Origin: Microthrixaceae bacterium
Lineage (GTDB): Bacteria > Actinomycetota > Acidimicrobiia > Acidimicrobiales > Microtrichaceae
Assembly: GCA_027493675.1 (NCBI GenBank)
Contig: JAOSKI010000006.1
Span: 1-64,000, forward strand
Length of the DNA stretch: 64,000 bases
Direction of reading: 5' to 3'
Below, piece after piece: positions 50,797-59,115 of the stretch. The first letter of the stretch is position 1, and each line of letters starts with the position of its first letter. The position numbers were made by a program, and so were the translations under genes. Below the pieces are notes generated by a model. That model ran no database searches and was not told the DNA's origin. It was given only the letters and a program-made list of their open reading frames with translations.

Positions 50797-53550
50797 ATGG
50801 GGGTGAGAGCCGACACGCCCGGCGCACAACAGCGCTGGAGTTGGGACCAGGTGACCTGGGGATCGCACTGCGGCAACTGCATCGCGAACTGCACCTACAG
50901 GGTCTTCGCCCGCGACGGCGAGATCGTCTACCAGGAGCAGTCCGGTGGCATCCCCGGCTTCGAGGGGATACCGGACATGAACCCCTCGGGTGCCAGAAGG
51001 GCGGGGCATGGCACACCCAGGCCGCGGGCGACGAACGCCTGCTGCATCCACTGCGGCGCGTGGGCGAGCGGGGATCTGGGCAGTGGGAGCAGATCTCCTG
51101 GGAGGAGGCGTTCGACTTGCTCGCGGATTCCGTCATCGACGCTCTCGAGTCCGAAGGACCCGAGTCGGTGCTGGTCGACCCCGGTCCCGAATCCGGCCTG
51201 GTGGGCGGAATGGGGCGCGCCCGCTTCTGCAACGCGATCGGTGGCCTCTCGATGGACTCGAACTCCACGGTGAGCGACGTGCACCTCGGGCACTGGGCCA
51301 CCTTCGGCAGCCTCCTGGGGGATCCTCCGCCGACGACACCTTCCGCGCCGACACGATCCTGGTGTGGAACGGCAACCCCGCGTACACGCGGATCCCCTAC
51401 TACCACTACCTCACCGAAGCCCGCTACCGCGGCGCCACCGTGGTGCTGATCGCCCCCGACTTCAGCCCGTCCGCACCGCACGCCGACATGCACGTGGCGC
51501 TCCGGCCGGGTTCGGACGCCGCTCTGCTGCTGAGCATGTGTGGGGTGGTGATCGACGAGGGCCTCGCGGATCTCGACTTCGTCCGCTCACAGACCGACCT
51601 CGGGTTCCTGGTCAGAGCCGACGACGGCCGCTTCCTGCGCGAGGCCGACCTGGTGCCCGACGGCCGTGCAGACCGCTTCCACCTGCACCGCCGGTGGGGT
51701 CGTGATGGCCGACCCGGGCAGGCTCGACGACCCCGGTGCGCCGAGTGACGTCGACCTCGAAGGAACATGGTCGGTCACGCTCGCCGACGGCTCGGCGGTG
51801 GAGGTGACGCCTGTCTTCTCGTTGCTGCGCAGACGCCTCGCCCAGTACCCGCCCGAGGTGGCGGCGGAGATCTGCGGGGTCCACCCCGACACCATCCGCG
51901 ACCTTGCCAGGCGCGTGGCGGGCGGACGCACCAAGGTCCAGAACGGCCTCGGGAGCTGCAAGCACCACCACGGCGACCTGATGGAGCGCAGCGTGGACCT
52001 GCTGCTCGCGCTCACCGGCAACTGGGGATCGCCCGGGCGTGGGCTCGACACCTACATCATCGCCCTCATGGAAGGCGAGATCCTGGGCATCCTGAAGGGC
52101 TCCGCCGGAATAGACGCGGCGGAGTCCACGATCCAGGCGCTCGACATGTTCCTCGACGCCATGAACGCCTCGGATCCCGCCATGACCGACGGCAGGGCCG
52201 TCACCGAGATGATGCACTCCGGCGCGGCGACGATGAGCGCCACACCGCCCGGCGTTCTTCTTCTGGTACCACTGCGGCTACGACAGGCTCTGGGAGCGCG
52301 AGGACTGGGCCGACACCACCCGCCCGTTCGCCGAGATCGTCAAGGAGGCCCAGAGCAAGGGATGGTGGAGCGGCCTGGTGCGGCCCCGACCGCAGATCAC
52401 CCCGAAGGTCCTGTTGCAGGCCGGCACCAACGTGTTGCGCCGCACCCGGGGCGGCCAGCGCGAACTGCTCGCGAACCTGTGGCCGAAGCTCGACATGATC
52501 GCGGTGCTCGACTGGAAGATGAGCACCGTCGGCCTCTATGCGGACCTGGTGCTGCCGGTCGCCTGCGAGCACGAGCGGGTCGACTTCCACGCCGCGAACT
52601 CCCATGCCTGGGAGCGCATGTTCGCCGACAAGGCGGTGGAGCCGCGCGGCGAATCACGCAGCGACTGGCGCATCTTCCAGGGCCTCGGTGAGGCGGTGGC
52701 ACGAAGGGCCGCGGCCCGTGGCGTGACCGACTTCGACGACGGTCATGGCGGTACCAAGACCTACGCGGGGTGCCGGGCGCGATGTCGCTCGACGGGGCGC
52801 TCGACACCGAGGAGGATGCGCTCGACGAGTTGCTGCGAGACTGCGTGCTGTCGGGCAACCTCCCCCGGGCACCTCGGTGGCGTCGCTGCGCGAGAAGGGA
52901 TGGGTGCGCCCCGAACAGCTCCCCCGGATCATGGAGGGGGTCACGGGATCCGAGTTGCGCCCCGACGAGCCGTTCGTGGCGATGTCGCGCCACGTCCACG
53001 AAGGTGTGCCCTACTCCACCCCTGACCGGCCGAGCGCAGTTCTACATCGACCACCCCTGGTTCCTGGAAGCCGACGAGCAGCTCCCCTGTCACAAGGAGC
53101 CTCCACCCGCGGGTGGCGACTACCCGCTGCAGATCACCGGCGGGCATCCCCGCTGGAGCATCCACGCATCCAACAGCTCGTCGCGCATGATGCTCGAGAC
53201 CACCAGGGGCGGCCCCACGGTGCACCTCAACGACGGCGACGCGGCCGGAAGGGGGGATCGGCGACGGTCAGATGATCCGCGTGTTCAACGACGTCGGCTC
53301 GCTGCAGGCACCCGCACGTGTCACCCCGGCGGTGCGGCCCGGCCAGGTGATCCTGTACGCAGCCTGGGAGCAGTACCTGTTCCCGGAGTGGAAGGACGTC
53401 ACCTGGGTGGAGCCGGGCATGGTCAAGTGGCTCAACTTCGCGGCGGGCTACGGGCACCTGGTGTACACCGACCTCCAGTGGCAACCCCAGCAGTCCGACC
53501 GGCTCTACCGGGTCGAGGTCGAACCGGCACAGCCGTCGGACACTCCTTGA
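50797..53550 (+). CDS. Type II DMSO-reductase-family molybdopterin oxidoreductase, catalytic subunit (paralogue 1, frameshifted)
   Basis: ATG 50797 with AAGGGGGACC upstream; no signal peptide or twin-Arg motif. The [4Fe-4S] ligands follow the NarG pattern H-x3-C-x3-C (SHCGNCIANCTYRVF), with the fourth Cys in GCQKG after IPDMNP. The Mo-ligand Asp aligns with VSDVHLGHWATFG, as in the NarG/EbdA/SerA clade. Others: WNGNPAYTRIPYYHYLTEAR, YRGATVVLIAPD, NWGSPGRGLDTY and the C-terminal MEPGMVKW-type block VEPGMVKWLNFAAGYGHL. Breaks occur near 50990, 51335, 51690, 52250, 52770, 52865, 53035 and 53255. About 915 residues. The substrate is unknown; nothing like a beta or gamma subunit adjoins it. Confidence 0.87.
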
Positions 53551-53602
53551 AGCATCCCCTTGAACACCCCATGAAGGAACCGACCCGGAAGGAACCGACC
53601 CC

Positions 53603-54487
53603 ATGAAGGAACTGAAGGACAAGGTCGCGGTGATCACCGGCGGGGCCTCCGGCATCGGCCTTGCGGTCGCCCGGCGCTTCGCAGCCGACGGCGCAACCGT
53701 CGTGCTCGCCGACATCGAGGCCGACACCCTGGCAGCCGCCGTGGACGAGCTCGCCGCAGCGGGTGCCAGGGCCACGGGCATCCACACCGACGTCACCGAT
53801 CCCGCGTCGTTCGAGGCGCTGCGTGACGAGACGCTGTCGCTCCACGGAGCGGTCCACGTGCTGTGCAACAACGCGGGGGTCGCCGCCGGCGGACCTGCCT
53901 GGGAGATCTCCCTCGACGTGTGGCGCTGGGTGCTCGAGGTCAACGTGTTCGGAGTGATCAACGGGATCCGCACCTTCGTGCCGACCATGATCGAACAGGG
54001 CGAGGGCCACGTGGTCAACACCGCCTCGATCGCCGGGCTGATCGCGGTGCCGGGGATCGGGCCGTACACCGCGAGCAAGCACGCCGTGGTGTCGATCTCC
54101 GAGACGCTGCTCGCGGACCTGGCCGCGGCCGGCGCCCCGGTCGGGGTGTCGGTGCTGTGCCCCGCGTTCGTCAGGACACGCATCCACCAGGCGGACCGCA
54201 ACGCCCCCGAGGGCATCGACCGTGACTTCGAACAGGGCCCGTCGGCACAGGCCACCTGGGGTGTGTTCGGTGCGTTGGTGGAGGCAGGGATCGGCACCGA
54301 GGTGGTCGCCGATGCGGTCCGCAGCGCCGTCGTGGAGGAGCGCTTCTACATCCTCACCCACCCGGAGACGCCCGAGTGGGTACGTGGACGCTTCGAGACG
54401 ATCCTGGGAGGGGCAGCCCCATCGCCCCGGTCATCCCGACACCCTGACGCCGAGGCATCCCGATGCCCTGACGCCGTCGTCCCCTGA
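53603..54487 (+). CDS. Short-chain dehydrogenase/reductase
   Basis: An intact frame of 294 residues. Cofactor motif VITGGASGIGLAVARRFAAD with an acidic residue after strand 2 (LADIEADTL), suggesting NAD(H). NNAG at CNNAGVAAGG; catalytic Ser in NTASIAGLIAVPG and Y-x3-K in GPYTASKHAVVSI. The C-terminal about 25 residues come from a 24-bp DNA duplication (RHPDAEAS / RCPDAVVP). GGAAGGAACC precedes ATG 53603 and is itself duplicated. It lies 52 bp after the molybdoenzyme gene, so the two may form an operon. Confidence 0.92.
   Translation: MKELKDKVAVITGGASGIGLAVARRFAADGATVVLADIEADTLAAAVDELAAAGARATGIHTDVTDPASFEALRDETLSLHGAVHVLCNNAGVAAGGPAWEISLDVWRWVLEVNVFGVINGIRTFVPTMIEQGEGHVVNTASIAGLIAVPGIGPYTASKHAVVSISETLLADLAAAGAPVGVSVLCPAFVRTRIHQADRNAPEGIDRDFEQGPSAQATWGVFGALVEAGIGTEVVADAVRSAVVEERFYILTHPETPEWVRGRFETILGGAAPSPRSSRHPDAEASRCPDAVVP
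54432..54479 (+). repeat. 24-bp tandem duplication at the SDR 3' end
   Basis: Two 24-bp units starting CATCCCGACACCCTGACGCC and CATCCCGATGCCCTGACGCC. They encode the last residues of the SDR. Confidence 0.7.
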
Positions 54488-54515
54488 CCACGTGGACCCG
54501 TGGGAGACTGTCGTC

Positions 54516-55475
54516 GTGCGCGTGACGATGCTCGGAGGTGGGATCGGGTGCAGCCGATTGGCTGCACCGCTGGCCGAGGCCCTCGGACCCGGTGAGCTCA
54601 CCCTGGTGCTGAACACCGGCGACGACCTGTGGCGCTACGGCCTGCGCATCTGTCCCGATCTCGACACCAACCTGTACGCGCTCTGCGGCCTGCGTGACCG
54701 CGAGCGGGGCTGGGGCGTGGCGGGTGACTCGTTCCGCGCGATGGAGCAGTTGCGCCGACTGGGTGACGACGCCTGGTTCAACCTGGGTGACCTGGACCTG
54801 GCCACACACCTGCTGCGCACCGCCATGTTGCGCGAGGGGGCGTCGCTGTCGGAGGTGACCGCTCACCTGGTCACCGTGCTGGGTGTGGAGGTGAACCTGC
54901 TACCGGTCACCGACGACGAGGTGGCAACCCGGATCGTCACTTCGACCGGCGAGCTGTCGTTCCAGGAGTACTTCGTGCAGCACCGAGCGGAACCCGAAGT
55001 GGTCGAGGTCCGCTACGACGGCGCCGGCGCGGCCCGGCCTGCGCCGGGTGTGCTCGCCTCGATCGAGGGGGCCGACCTGGTGGTGCTCGGCCCGAGCAAC
55101 CCGGTCGCCAGCCTGGGCCCGATCCTGGCGACACCGGGGGTCACCGAGGCGCTCGGGGCCCGTCGGCGCGCGGGCGGCATCACCGTGACGGTCACCTCGG
55201 TGGTCAACGGCATCCCGATCGAAGCGCCAGGTGAGGCGCATCGCGCCAGGTGCCGGGCGGCGATGATGGCTGCGCGGGGATTCGAGCACCGGGCCGCCTC
55301 GGTGGGTGGGATGCTCGAGGGGCTGGCGGAGGTGTTCGTGCTCGACGCAGCGGACTGCGCAGAGGCCGCCGAGCTCGCCGCCTTGGGCTTCCGGGTCGTC
55401 GAGGCCGAAACGGTCCTCGACGCCCCCGGGAGAGGCGAGGCGCTGGCCGCTGTCCTGCTGTCCACCCTCCCCTGA
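54516..55475 (+). CDS. cofD: 2-phospho-L-lactate (or phosphoenolpyruvyl) transferase CofD/FbiA
   Basis: An intact frame of about 319 residues. CofD/FbiA joins the activated lactyl-phosphate-type donor to Fo in coenzyme F420 biosynthesis. MLGGGIGCSRLAAPLAEAL (substrate loop), NTGDDLWRYGLRICPDLDT, GWGVAGDSFRAMEQLRRLG, WFNLGDLDLATHLLRTAML and VVLGPSNPVASLGPIL are diagnostic. Start GTG 54516, with GTG 54522 and ATG 54528 as alternatives. No fbiB-type ligase is adjacent. It follows the SDR by 28 bp. A tandem repeat and hairpin come right after the stop. Confidence 0.93.
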   Translation: MRVTMLGGGIGCSRLAAPLAEALGPGELTLVLNTGDDLWRYGLRICPDLDTNLYALCGLRDRERGWGVAGDSFRAMEQLRRLGDDAWFNLGDLDLATHLLRTAMLREGASLSEVTAHLVTVLGVEVNLLPVTDDEVATRIVTSTGELSFQEYFVQHRAEPEVVEVRYDGAGAARPAPGVLASIEGADLVVLGPSNPVASLGPILATPGVTEALGARRRAGGITVTVTSVVNGIPIEAPGEAHRARCRAAMMAARGFEHRAASVGGMLEGLAEVFVLDAADCAEAAELAALGFRVVEAETVLDAPGRGEALAAVLLSTLP

Positions 55476-55541
55476 CCCCACCCCAGCCCCACCCCAGCCC
55501 CACCCCAGCCCCACCCCAGCCCCACCCCCAGCCCCACCCCA
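55476..55541. repeat. 11-bp C-rich tandem repeat
   Basis: Six units of CCCCACCCCAG (one with an extra C) start at the cofD stop and run into the hairpin at 55542. Confidence 0.9.
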
Positions 55542-55592
55542 GCGAACTGTCCGGTGTGGTGCGGATTCCACGCATCACACCGGACAGTTCGC
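55542..55592. terminator. 22-bp-arm hairpin after cofD
   Basis: GCGAACTGTCCGGTGTG then GTGCG, a 7-nt loop and the reverse complement, with one mismatch. It has the same size as the three-copy palindrome family but a different sequence, and it too has a C-rich repeat on its 5' side. A terminator is the simplest reading. Confidence 0.65.
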
Positions 55593-55600
55593 CAAGGTAA

Positions 55601-55685
55601 GGGGACCCGCCAAGTGGGGGGACCCGCCAAGTGGGGGACCCGCCAAGTGGGGGACCTGCCAATGGGGGACCCGCCAATGGGGGCA
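55601..55685. repeat. GGACCCGCCAAGTGGGG tandem repeat
   Basis: Five degenerate units of 15-17 bp (GGACCCGCCAAGTGGGG, later GGACCCGCCAATGGGG) follow the hairpin and end 6 bp before the -10 hexamer of the next gene. Confidence 0.85.
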
Positions 55686-55690
55686 CGGAA

Positions 55691-55696
55691 TAGGAT
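55691..55696 (+). promoter_or_regulatory. -10 hexamer of leaderless promoter (TAGGAT)
   Basis: TAGGAT, then 6 nt, then GTG 55703. Confidence 0.55.
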
Positions 55697-55702
55697 CGTC
55701 TG

Positions 55703-55984
55703 GTGGACAGCGACTACGACGAGGACTACGGGGACGACGAGCCGGAGTTCGACTTGACGCGGTTCGAGGGCAATCGTTGGGCTCTCATGGTCGACGACGT
55801 GACCGCTCATCTCGCGGAGGACCGCTACGAGAGGCTGGCGGTGCTGCTGGCCGGAGCCGGCGGGATCGAGGACTGCATCCACGAGGACCGCGAGCTGATC
55901 TACTTCCGCAGCGACCTCGATCGTCCGACACTGGACGCCCTCATCGAACGCCTGTGGAACGACACCTCCGACGCAGCACCTTGA
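55703..55984 (+). CDS. Small acidic protein, 93 residues
   Basis: An intact frame from GTG 55703 with its own -10. The N-terminus is very acidic (DSDYDEDYGDDEPEFDLT); the rest looks like a small alpha/beta domain (NRWALMVDDVTAHLAEDRYE, LIYFRSDLDRPTLDALIERL). One Cys (IEDCIHED). No membrane or signal segment. I do not recognise the family. Confidence 0.6.
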   Translation: MDSDYDEDYGDDEPEFDLTRFEGNRWALMVDDVTAHLAEDRYERLAVLLAGAGGIEDCIHEDRELIYFRSDLDRPTLDALIERLWNDTSDAAP

Positions 55985-55999
55985 GCGCTCGTCGAGATC

Positions 56000-56343
56000 T
56001 CAGTCGGGCAGCAGTTAGACCATGCCGTTGGCGTCGGAGCTCGCGATGATGCCGGTGACGAAGCGGCCGTCACGGAAGCGCTCCGGGTGGGCGTAGCCCT
56101 CGTAGCCCTCCAACATCCACCGGCACCACGAACGCGTTCGAGATCGGGATCCCGATCGACTCGTCGATGTACCACGACAGGTGCGAAGCGAAGATCGGCC
56201 CGGTCTCGGGCAGGCCGAAGAACGTCAGCGCAGGGCTACCGAACAGCTTGCCGACCCGGCGCCGCTCGCCGGGTGCCATGCTCACATCCGCCAGGCGCAG
56301 CACCGCACCCTCGGCACTCGGACCGGACCAGAACAGGACCCGG
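56000..56343 (-). pseudogene. Truncated, deletion-riddled copy of the AMP-ligase-like gene
   Basis: About 93-98% identical in blocks to the gene at 57311-58501 but lacking three internal segments. Relative to that gene it lacks 57430-57506 (77 bp), 57657-58051 (395 bp) and 58088-58235 (148 bp). Each deletion lies between short direct repeats (ATCC, GCTCG and CAGCACC). It also has a stop codon near its 3' end (GMV then TAA where the other copy has GMVYLLPD). The homology ends exactly at the stop codon on one side and at 56343 on the other, where it joins a lipoprotein-like reading frame. Confidence 0.85.
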
Positions 56344-56521
56344 CCGCCTCGGTCGAACCGTCGCAGCCCTCGGGACGATCCGGTGCCTGCCCGGATGAGC
56401 CTTCTTCGGACGGCTGGGATTCCTCCTGGTCGGCGCTGCACGCGCCGGCGAGCACGAACAACCCAACTGCGATGAGCCAGGCCACAGGGCGGAGGCCGGC
56501 CCGGACGGAGAGGTGATCCAT
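56344..56521 (-). CDS. Lipoprotein N-terminus joined to the pseudogene
   Basis: ATG 56521 starts a signal peptide (LRPVAWLIAVGLFVLAGACS) with lipobox LAGAC and an acidic Ser/Glu/Gln linker. At 56343 it runs into the AMP-ligase-like pseudogene out of frame and stops at 56282. It is either the remnant of a lipoprotein gene cut by the rearrangement or a short chimeric ORF. Confidence 0.45.
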
Positions 56522-56606
56522 GGGTTCGGAGTGGTTGCACCAGCAAGTGCTCGTCCACCTCTCCCGCAGGGCCACTGCGCTCGGAGGAGGACCCGCTGAG
56601 GAGGGT

Positions 56607-56635
56607 CACGAGACTCGTGTTACACTGGACCAGTG
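56607..56635 (+). promoter_or_regulatory. Two 13-bp palindromes over the vapB promoter (putative operators)
   Basis: CACGAG-A-CTCGTG (56607-56619) and CACTGG-A-CCAGTG (56623-56635) are both perfect palindromes of the form CACnnG-A-CnnGTG, 16 bp centre to centre. The second covers the space from the -10 (TACACT, 56621-56626) to the GTG start. This fits autorepression by the VapB ribbon-helix-helix dimer, as is usual for such modules. Confidence 0.7.
56621..56626 (+). promoter_or_regulatory. -10 hexamer of vapBC leaderless promoter (TACACT)
   Basis: TACACT, then 6 nt, then GTG 56633. It overlaps the second operator palindrome. Confidence 0.55.
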
Positions 56636-56860
56636 AAGAACGTGACCATATCGATGGATGAGGACACGGCACTCTGGGCACGGGTCTCTGCCGCCCGCCT
56701 CGACAAGAGCCTCTCCAAGTTCATCGGTGAGCTCCTCCGGAGCGCGATGGCTGACGAGCGCGGATACGACACGGCATACCGTTCCTATCGTCGACGCTCC
56801 ACAGCCGATGTGAGCGGAGGAAACCAGTACCCCGACCGCGTCGAACTCCACCGGCGATGA
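56633..56860 (+). CDS. VapB-type ribbon-helix-helix antitoxin
   Basis: 75 residues from GTG 56633. The N-terminal strand and helices (VKNVTISMDEDTALWARV, ARLDKSLSKFIGELLRSAM) form a ribbon-helix-helix DNA-binding fold. The basic C-terminal tail (YRSYRRRSTADVSGG) would bind the toxin. It overlaps the toxin start (ATGA). Operators lie directly upstream. Confidence 0.85.
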   Translation: MKNVTISMDEDTALWARVSAARLDKSLSKFIGELLRSAMADERGYDTAYRSYRRRSTADVSGGNQYPDRVELHRR

Positions 56861-57322
56861 CAGTGCCGGCGGGTGCAACTGTCTTCGTGGACACGAACAT
56901 CTTCGTGTACTCGCGCGACAGCTCCCACCCCGACAAGCAGCTTGTCGCGGCACGGTGGATCGACGTTCTCTGGTCCACCCGCCTCGGCCGCACGAGTACC
57001 CAGGTGTTGAGTGAGTACTACACGACGATCACTCGCAAGCTCGCACCGGGGCTCCCCACGGCACAAGCCCGAGCAGATGTCGAAGACCTGAGTGCGTGGA
57101 AGCCGCTCGGGGTGGACGCCGGCCTCATCCGGTCGGGATGGAGCATCGAGGATCGCTTCGGATTCTCCTGGTGGGATTCGCTGGTGGTCGCTGCAGCCGA
57201 GCAGATGGGTTGTGCCTACCTGCTCACAGAGGACCTCTCCGACGGCCAGGACCTCGACGGAACCACCGTGGTCGACCCCGTTCCGGCACGAGCCCATCGA
57301 CATCCTTGGCTCAGTCGGGTAG
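56857..57322 (+). CDS. VapC-type PIN-domain toxin
   Basis: A predicted ribonuclease. ATG 56857 gives acidic residues in VFVDTNIFVYSRD (Asp about 11), TSTQVLSEYYTTITRKL (Glu) and FSWWDSLVVAAAEQMG with LLTEDLSDGQDLDG (Asp). One extra C near 57280 shifts the frame; without it the end is DPFRHEPIDILGSVG with a stop at 57322, a typical PIN C-terminus. The uncorrected frame continues to 57360. About 154 residues. It overlaps the 3' end of the convergent AMP-ligase-like gene by 12 bp. Confidence 0.88.
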
Positions 57323-58501
57323 CAGGTACACCATCCCGTTGGCATCGGAGCTCGCGATGATGCCGGTGACGAAACGCCCGTCACGGAAGCGCTCCGGGTG
57401 GGCGTCGCCCTCGTAGCCCTCCAACATCCCGGGGCACCACACGGTGACCATGGCGGACTCCACGAGCTCCCACAGCGTGGGGATCGGATTGCCCGAGCGG
57501 GGATCCACCGGCACCACGAACGCGTTCGAGATCGGGATCCCGATCGACTCGTCGATGTACCACGACAGGTGCGAGGCGAAGATCGGCCCGGTCTCGGGTA
57601 GGCCGAAGAACGTCAGCGCAGGGCTGCCGAACAGCTTGCCGACCCGGCGCCGCTCGTCGGGATCGAACAGCTTCGGGGTCGACAGCATCAGCGCCTGCTG
57701 CACACCGCGGATGTTCTTCACCTGACGCTTCGCGTCGCGGGTGGCGCCGAGCGCGGCGTCGAGGGTCCACCACGACGTGCCGACACCCTCACGGGTGATC
57801 GTGTCGAGAGCGGACTCCCCCGGGGGGCCAGAACCATCGTCGCTCCCGCGTCCAGGCCGACCAGCAGCGCATGCATGCCGTCCCAGCTCGACAACGCGAG
57901 CGTGGAGAGCCAAGGACGGTGCGCGTCCAGGCCGAGGAACGTCCCCATGGAGAGGGCGGCGCCGAGCAGCGACCGGTTCGAGTGCCAGACCAGATCGGCA
58001 CCGCTCGCGAACGCCACGACCGGATCGCCGAGACCGGGCGTGGCCGGCTCGCCGGGTGCCATGCTCACATCCGCCAGGCGCAGCACCGGCAGGCCCGCCG
58101 CCGCGAGCGTCGCGCCGGCAGCGTCGTCACCGACCGCGAGGGTCGCCCCCCGCCGCTCCCCCACCTGGTACGACTCCTCCGGGGGGAACCGCGATGGCCG
58201 GCACACCGGCCGCGGTGAGCGCCAGCAACAGCACCGCACCCTCGGCACTCGGACCGGAGCAGAACAGGACCCGGCCGCCACCGCTGCGCTCGCGCAGCCC
58301 GACGGCCGCCGCAGCCACCGCGTCGCTCAGCTCACGCGAGGTCATCCGGACGTGGTCGTCCATGAGCGCCACGTCGTCGGGGCGTCGGCGCACGCGGCGC
58401 CCCACGAGGTGCTCCACGAGGCTGAACGGTGGAACACCTGCCACCCGCGTGATGTCGGCGGGCCAGTACCACGAAGGTGTGATGGCGATGGTCTTGGGCA
58501 T
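57311..58501 (-). CDS. AMP-ligase-like N-terminal domain protein (frameshifted)
   Basis: Resembles the large N-terminal domain of acyl-CoA synthetases: VEHLVGRRVRRRPDDVALMD, RELSDAVAAAAVGLRE, VLFCSGPSAEGAVLLLALTA, SWWTLDAALGATRDAK, LFGSPALTFFGLPETGPIFA (A5-type motif) and, at the end, RFVTGIIASSDANGMVYLLP, where a full enzyme would continue into the mobile C-domain. The A3 P-loop is collapsed to FASGADLVWHSNRSL, with no TGxPK. Breaks at about 58195 and 57825. About 396 residues; it stops at the domain hinge. GGAAGGA precedes ATG 58501. A classical ligase activity is doubtful. Confidence 0.7.
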
Positions 58502-58531
58502 TGGTCAGTCCTTCCTGATCACATGATCCTC

Positions 58532-58599
58532 GGTCACAGGGCATCCCCGGTCACAGGGCATTCCCGGTCACAAGGCAACCCCGGTCACAGGGCACCCCC
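58532..58599. repeat. 17-bp tandem repeat, four copies
   Basis: GGTCACAGGGCATCCCC at 58532, 58549, 58566 and 58583 with one to three substitutions each. The last copy overlaps the final codons and stop of the 4-helix membrane protein gene; the repeat fills the gap before the AMP-ligase-like gene. Confidence 0.9.
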
Positions 58600-59085
58600 G
58601 CTGTGCAGCGTCGCTCCGAGCAGCGCACCCACCAGGGCCAACAGCAGGTCCAGGCGCAGGAGCCTGTCCATCCGGGAGATCGCCCTTCGCACCTGCTCGC
58701 GGGCGGCGTCGCGCTCCGCGTCGGTCGCGTCCGGCGGCATCCGCGCGTGCAGGCCCGGATGACCCGAGAACGTGATGGTCGCGAGCACCACCGACATCGC
58801 GAGCCACACCACGATGAGAGCCGTCACCGTGCGTCCCCACGGGGTCGACCAGGTCAGGCGTTCGTCGCCACGGAGCACCATCGCCACACCGCTGATGCCG
58901 ATGAGCGCCAAGGCCACAGCGGCCGTCCAACGGTACCGACGCCCCATCCACTGGCAGGCCACTGCGATCTGCGACTGCGGCATCGCCTCCTGGGCTGGAC
59001 GCCAGACGAGCTCCATCACGAGTGCGCCGCCGACGTAGGTGGACCAGCCCAGCACGTGCAGGAACGACCAGAACATCCGGATCAC
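58585..59085 (-). CDS. Four-helix membrane protein (paralogue A)
   Basis: An intact frame of 166 residues with four predicted helices: FWSFLHVLGWSTYVGGALVM, WTAAVALALIGISGVAMVL, RTVTALIVVWLAMSVVLATI and LDLLLALVGALLGATLH. It shares LHVLGxxTYxGG, GRTxxTxxxxW and the final RxDLxxAxxxALLGxxL with the gene just upstream, so the two are tandem duplicates. A conserved His in helix 1 could ligate heme. It resembles CopD/DUF2269-type proteins, but that is a weak match. Confidence 0.75.
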   Translation of the reverse strand: MIRMFWSFLHVLGWSTYVGGALVMELVWRPAQEAMPQSQIAVACQWMGRRYRWTAAVALALIGISGVAMVLRGDERLTWSTPWGRTVTALIVVWLAMSVVLATITFSGHPGLHARMPPDATDAERDAAREQVRRAISRMDRLLRLDLLLALVGALLGATLHSGGAL

Positions 59086-59115
59086 CCTGGTCCCCCATGT
59101 CCGCTACCTCCAGGC

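Noticed and set aside
55476..55685. CRISPR or origin iterons
   Set aside because: The repeats are contiguous, C- or G-rich and flank a hairpin; there is no replication gene or AT-rich region.
58532..58599. CRISPR array
   Set aside because: Units are contiguous 17-bp repeats without spacers and there are no cas genes.
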